DNA of 64,000 nucleotides from Gongronella butleri (taxonomy: Eukaryota; Mucoromycota; Mucoromycetes; Mucorales; Cunninghamellaceae), in NCBI GenBank assembly GCA_025201375.1, contig JAIWZP010000030.1, positions 1 through 64,000 of the forward strand, in the 5' to 3' direction. Position numbers and translations under genes: made by a program. This document shows, piece by piece, positions 60,901 through 64,000 of this stretch (position 1 is the first letter of the stretch; each line of letters opens with the position of its first letter). The notes under the pieces are model-generated. The model made no database searches. It was given only the letters and a program-made list of their open reading frames with translations, and was not told where the DNA came from.

Positions 60901-63900
60901 AGGAATCTACAAAAAAAAAGAATATGAAGAAAATGAAAAAAGAAAAATAAGTTCCAATTCACGCTTCTTTTTCTGAAACTTGCCTTTTTTCGGTGCCATA
61001 GCTCTTTTGGGCGACGCGGGATGTCATGATGGTCACGGACATTTCATTTCGCCACTTGTCGTAGGGCTGAGTGAGGAATTGGTGGACGGCGTGGTGCATT
61101 TCGTCGTTTGAGAGCGCATTGCCTTGGCACGGTGTGGCCAATGGCGGTTTGCTGTTGTTGTTGGGTTGCTGCTGTTGCTTTTGCTGGTGCTGCGGTGGCT
61201 TTTTGGGGGAAGATGCAGGAGGGTACGACGCCATGCGCTGCTGATGTTGCATATTTTGCTGCTGTTGCTGTTTTTGTTGGTGGAACAGCTGCATTGTGTC
61301 TTCTTCTTCCTTGAGGCTCGTCAAGAACCGCGTGTCTATGATAGAGAGAGGGAGAGAACGAGGGCGAAATCAGCTGCTTTTGTTAGCAATAAAATAAAAT
61401 AAAAAGCCAATGGACGGCCAATGGGTATCCATTGGTGTCCATGGATGCCAATTGCTAATAGATGTGCAATTGGTCTTACCAGGAGGGGCCATAAAGGGTC
61501 TTGCCATGGATTCGGAGAGAGTGGATGAAGATGACAGATTGGATGAACGTCTTCTCTGCATATGGATGTCATTGGGTGTGGATGAGGATGAGGAGATGGT
61601 GTCGAGGGGCGGTGGCGAGTGCATCATGGTGGGGCTCGCATTGGTGGGCGTGACAATGTCATCGAGGGCTTGGACGAATTTTGGGGAAAAGAGCGATGGG
61701 CTTTGTTGTTGTTGTTGTTGTTGATGGTGGTGGTGGTGATGGAATTGAGACGGATGGTGGTGGTGGATGGCGGTTGTGTCCATCATGTTGAGGTGCAAGT
61801 GGTCAAGATTGAGATTGGGTGGGCGGACGCGTTCATGCAAGGATGTGACACGATGGGCGGCGGAGTGCGGCGGGCATAAAGGCTGTTGTTGTAATGGTTG
61901 ATGTGATGGAGCCATTGTAGGTGGTGGCATTGGCATGAACCCTGCATACGCGAGATACGCGTCATTGGGTGCTTCCTGTGGGTGTGGAGCCTGCGATGGC
62001 GATGAATCTTCGGCATGGCTTGGCCACCATCCTTGTGCACCCAATGACCGCGCTTGTTGCTGCTGCTGATGCTCTTGATGCGATGGCTGGTCCAGTGGCC
62101 ACATGGCCCCGCCGGTCGTCGCGTCTTGCGCCTGATAAAACCATGCGAGCTCACTGTGGCTCAGCGACGCGCCAGAAGGGGCCCACAACGACGCCTCATC
62201 GTGCCCCTGACTGTTACTGTTGCTGCCAGACACAGGCACGGGCCCGCTTTCTTGTCGCGCGTGCGACTCGGCCATACAGAAAAGAAAAAAAAAAGAGAGA
62301 GAGGGAGAGAGAGAAAAAGAAAAAAAAGACCCCGAAATAGAAAAGGAGCCCGAGGAACAAAGAAAAAGAGAGACTATGCGGGAAGAAGCGCACAGTCCAG
62401 GGAGATCAACAAAAAGAAAAAGAAATAAAAAAAAAAGGGTGTGGGAGCCAAAAAAGAAACGAAAAAAAAAGAGCGAGAAAAAGGGGGGCCGCGCGACGGA
62501 GTTTCGTCAACTCGTTTTTTATTCACCCAATTTTTTTTTTTTTTTTTTGTTCACCTAATCTTTTTTTCCACTCATAGCTCTGGCAGCAGCTTGATGTATT
62601 GCATGCGTCGAGCCAATGGTTGTTTGAATGCCTTGTAGTTGGCTTGTTCTTCGGAGGAGCATGTCTGATAGTGTGCGGCGAGCCACTTGTCCAGTTGCTG
62701 CAGCTGCGGCAAACCGTGGATGGCCATCCATGCGCGATCGGTGTCCATTTTGGCGTCATTTTGATCGTTTTTGTTGTTTTCGAGGTCGCAGGGGTCATGG
62801 CCAATGACGACGACGCCTTGGAACCAGTGTGGCTCTTGCAATGCGAGTGTCTGTGGCGATGGCGGCTGAGCGGCTGCTATGGTGAGGTCCATAAAGAGCC
62901 AATATTGGTTATTATCCCAGGGGGTGATGAGTGGCACGAGGCGAGGGTCTGCCCTGCAATGGGCCACAAGCACGTCGCGTTGTTGGCGTGCCATGGACAA
63001 GGAGCGATGGACAATGTCGGCATCGACCTTATCCAAGTCGATTTGTGTCTGATGTACCTTGTCGGTCATGCCCAATAGCCGGAATTGGTCCAATTGCTCC
63101 AACCAGCGATTGCGCTGTGCCTTGTCGCGCAAATCGTCCATGTCGAATTGCTTCTTTTCCTGCTTGAGGTCGTCTTCAAGGACACGCACCGTTTTTGCCG
63201 CCTGCACCATGTCTGTCCGCAGTGCATCCGAGCACAATGCAAGCTCAAGCACCATTTGCAACAATCGAAGCTTGTCAAAGTCCGTCAACCTTTGCACGAG
63301 TTTCAAGAGCAATGGATCCAATTGTTCCTCTTTTTGGTTTTCTTCGTCGCCATTGTCGTTTTCATCGTCGTCCGAGTCGTGTTGCGTGGGAATGGGCGAC
63401 GACGACGGCTCCTTGGTCATTGTCTTCTTTGTCTTTTCCTGGTTGGCCTTGGCATTGGCCACCACCAGGTCCATGACATCTTGCCACCGTTGATGCGACA
63501 TGCCCTTGCGATCAATCATCTCGCCCAGCATCACCAATTTCTCTTTGCCAAGCTTGCTGCTGCCTGTTTGCAACCCGGCGTCGGCCGCCCACGAGTGTAA
63601 CACGCGCTGCGCCGCCAATTGCACCGCCTTGGGCTCCACATGGCCGCTCTGGAGCACACAAAGCACACGGAACACCACTCGCGTCGCCAAATGTCGCATT
63701 CGCCAATCGCCTTGCACATTCTGCATGCTCGCCAGCCACCGCTCGTCCATCCCAAGCACAGACGCGAATCGAAACACAAACTCGCGGATCTGCAGCCGCA
63801 GCCAAATCTCATCGTCCTCGTACAACATCGTCATCCGCTCAAACACAGGCGGACGCACCATCGGCACCATCATCTTGGCACTAATTGATCAGAGAGAGGA

Positions 63901-64000
63901 AAAAAAAAAAGAAAAAGAAAAAGAAAAGAAAAAAATTAAGAAAAGTCCAATTGCCACCCTTCTTTTTCTTGTTTTACCTTGACTTGCTCTTTTTCGTGTG

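Overview
The window is nuclear DNA of a eukaryote, almost certainly a fungus. Nearly every gene is cut by short GT-AG introns (93 coding introns in 18 gene models by my reading, mostly 50-150 bp). The repertoire points to an early-diverging (zygomycete or chytrid grade) fungus: a CSL (RBPJ-type) transcription factor, which budding yeasts lack, an OTUD3-type deubiquitinase, a NIM1/BRSK-type kinase and a Ty3-type chromovirus. I cannot fix the phylum. A/T homopolymers are common in introns and flanks. All exon coordinates were worked out by hand; each model keeps frame across every junction and ends at a stop codon, but no transcript supports them.

Layout. 1-2.5 kb: degenerate repeats. 2.5-6.7 kb: OTUD3-like deubiquitinase (-) divergent from an unknown 615-aa protein with two membrane segments (+). 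6.7-8.4 kb: non-coding with a repeat copy. 8.4-13.5 kb: secreted GH51 arabinofuranosidase (-) and Yck/CK1-type kinase (-). 14.1-21.1 kb: 18-exon meiotic MSH5 (-) divergent from Sec18/NSF (+). 21.4-24.5 kb: Yippee-like protein (+) convergent with BRAP2/Etp1-type RING protein (-). 25.7-28.2 kb: head-to-head pair of secreted WSC-like paralogues. 28.3-32.9 kb: DHHC palmitoyltransferase, isochorismatase-like hydrolase and O-acetylhomoserine sulfhydrylase, all (-). 33.4-38.3 kb: RRP5 (+), divergent from the sulfhydrylase. 40.07-46.73 kb: complete, young Ty3-type LTR retrotransposon with chromodomain integrase, inserted in a gene-free stretch. 49.0-50.9 kb: unknown 544-aa protein with a CAN-repeat tract. 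51.3-56.5 kb: 1129-aa BRSK/Gin4-like kinase (-). 58.3-62.3 kb: 1116-aa CSL factor (-). 62.6-64 kb: 3' part of a larger nuclear-looking gene (-).

The genes serve separate house-keeping functions (membrane fusion, ribosome assembly, sulfur assimilation, meiosis, ubiquitin signalling, cell wall). I see no operon-like or biosynthetic cluster. The less ordinary content is the intact retrotransposon with its TGATG stop-start junction, the divergent WSC-like pair, four GC-AG introns, A-homopolymers at splice sites, a BRAP2 RING with an Asp at a zinc-ligand position, and several old dispersed repeat families.
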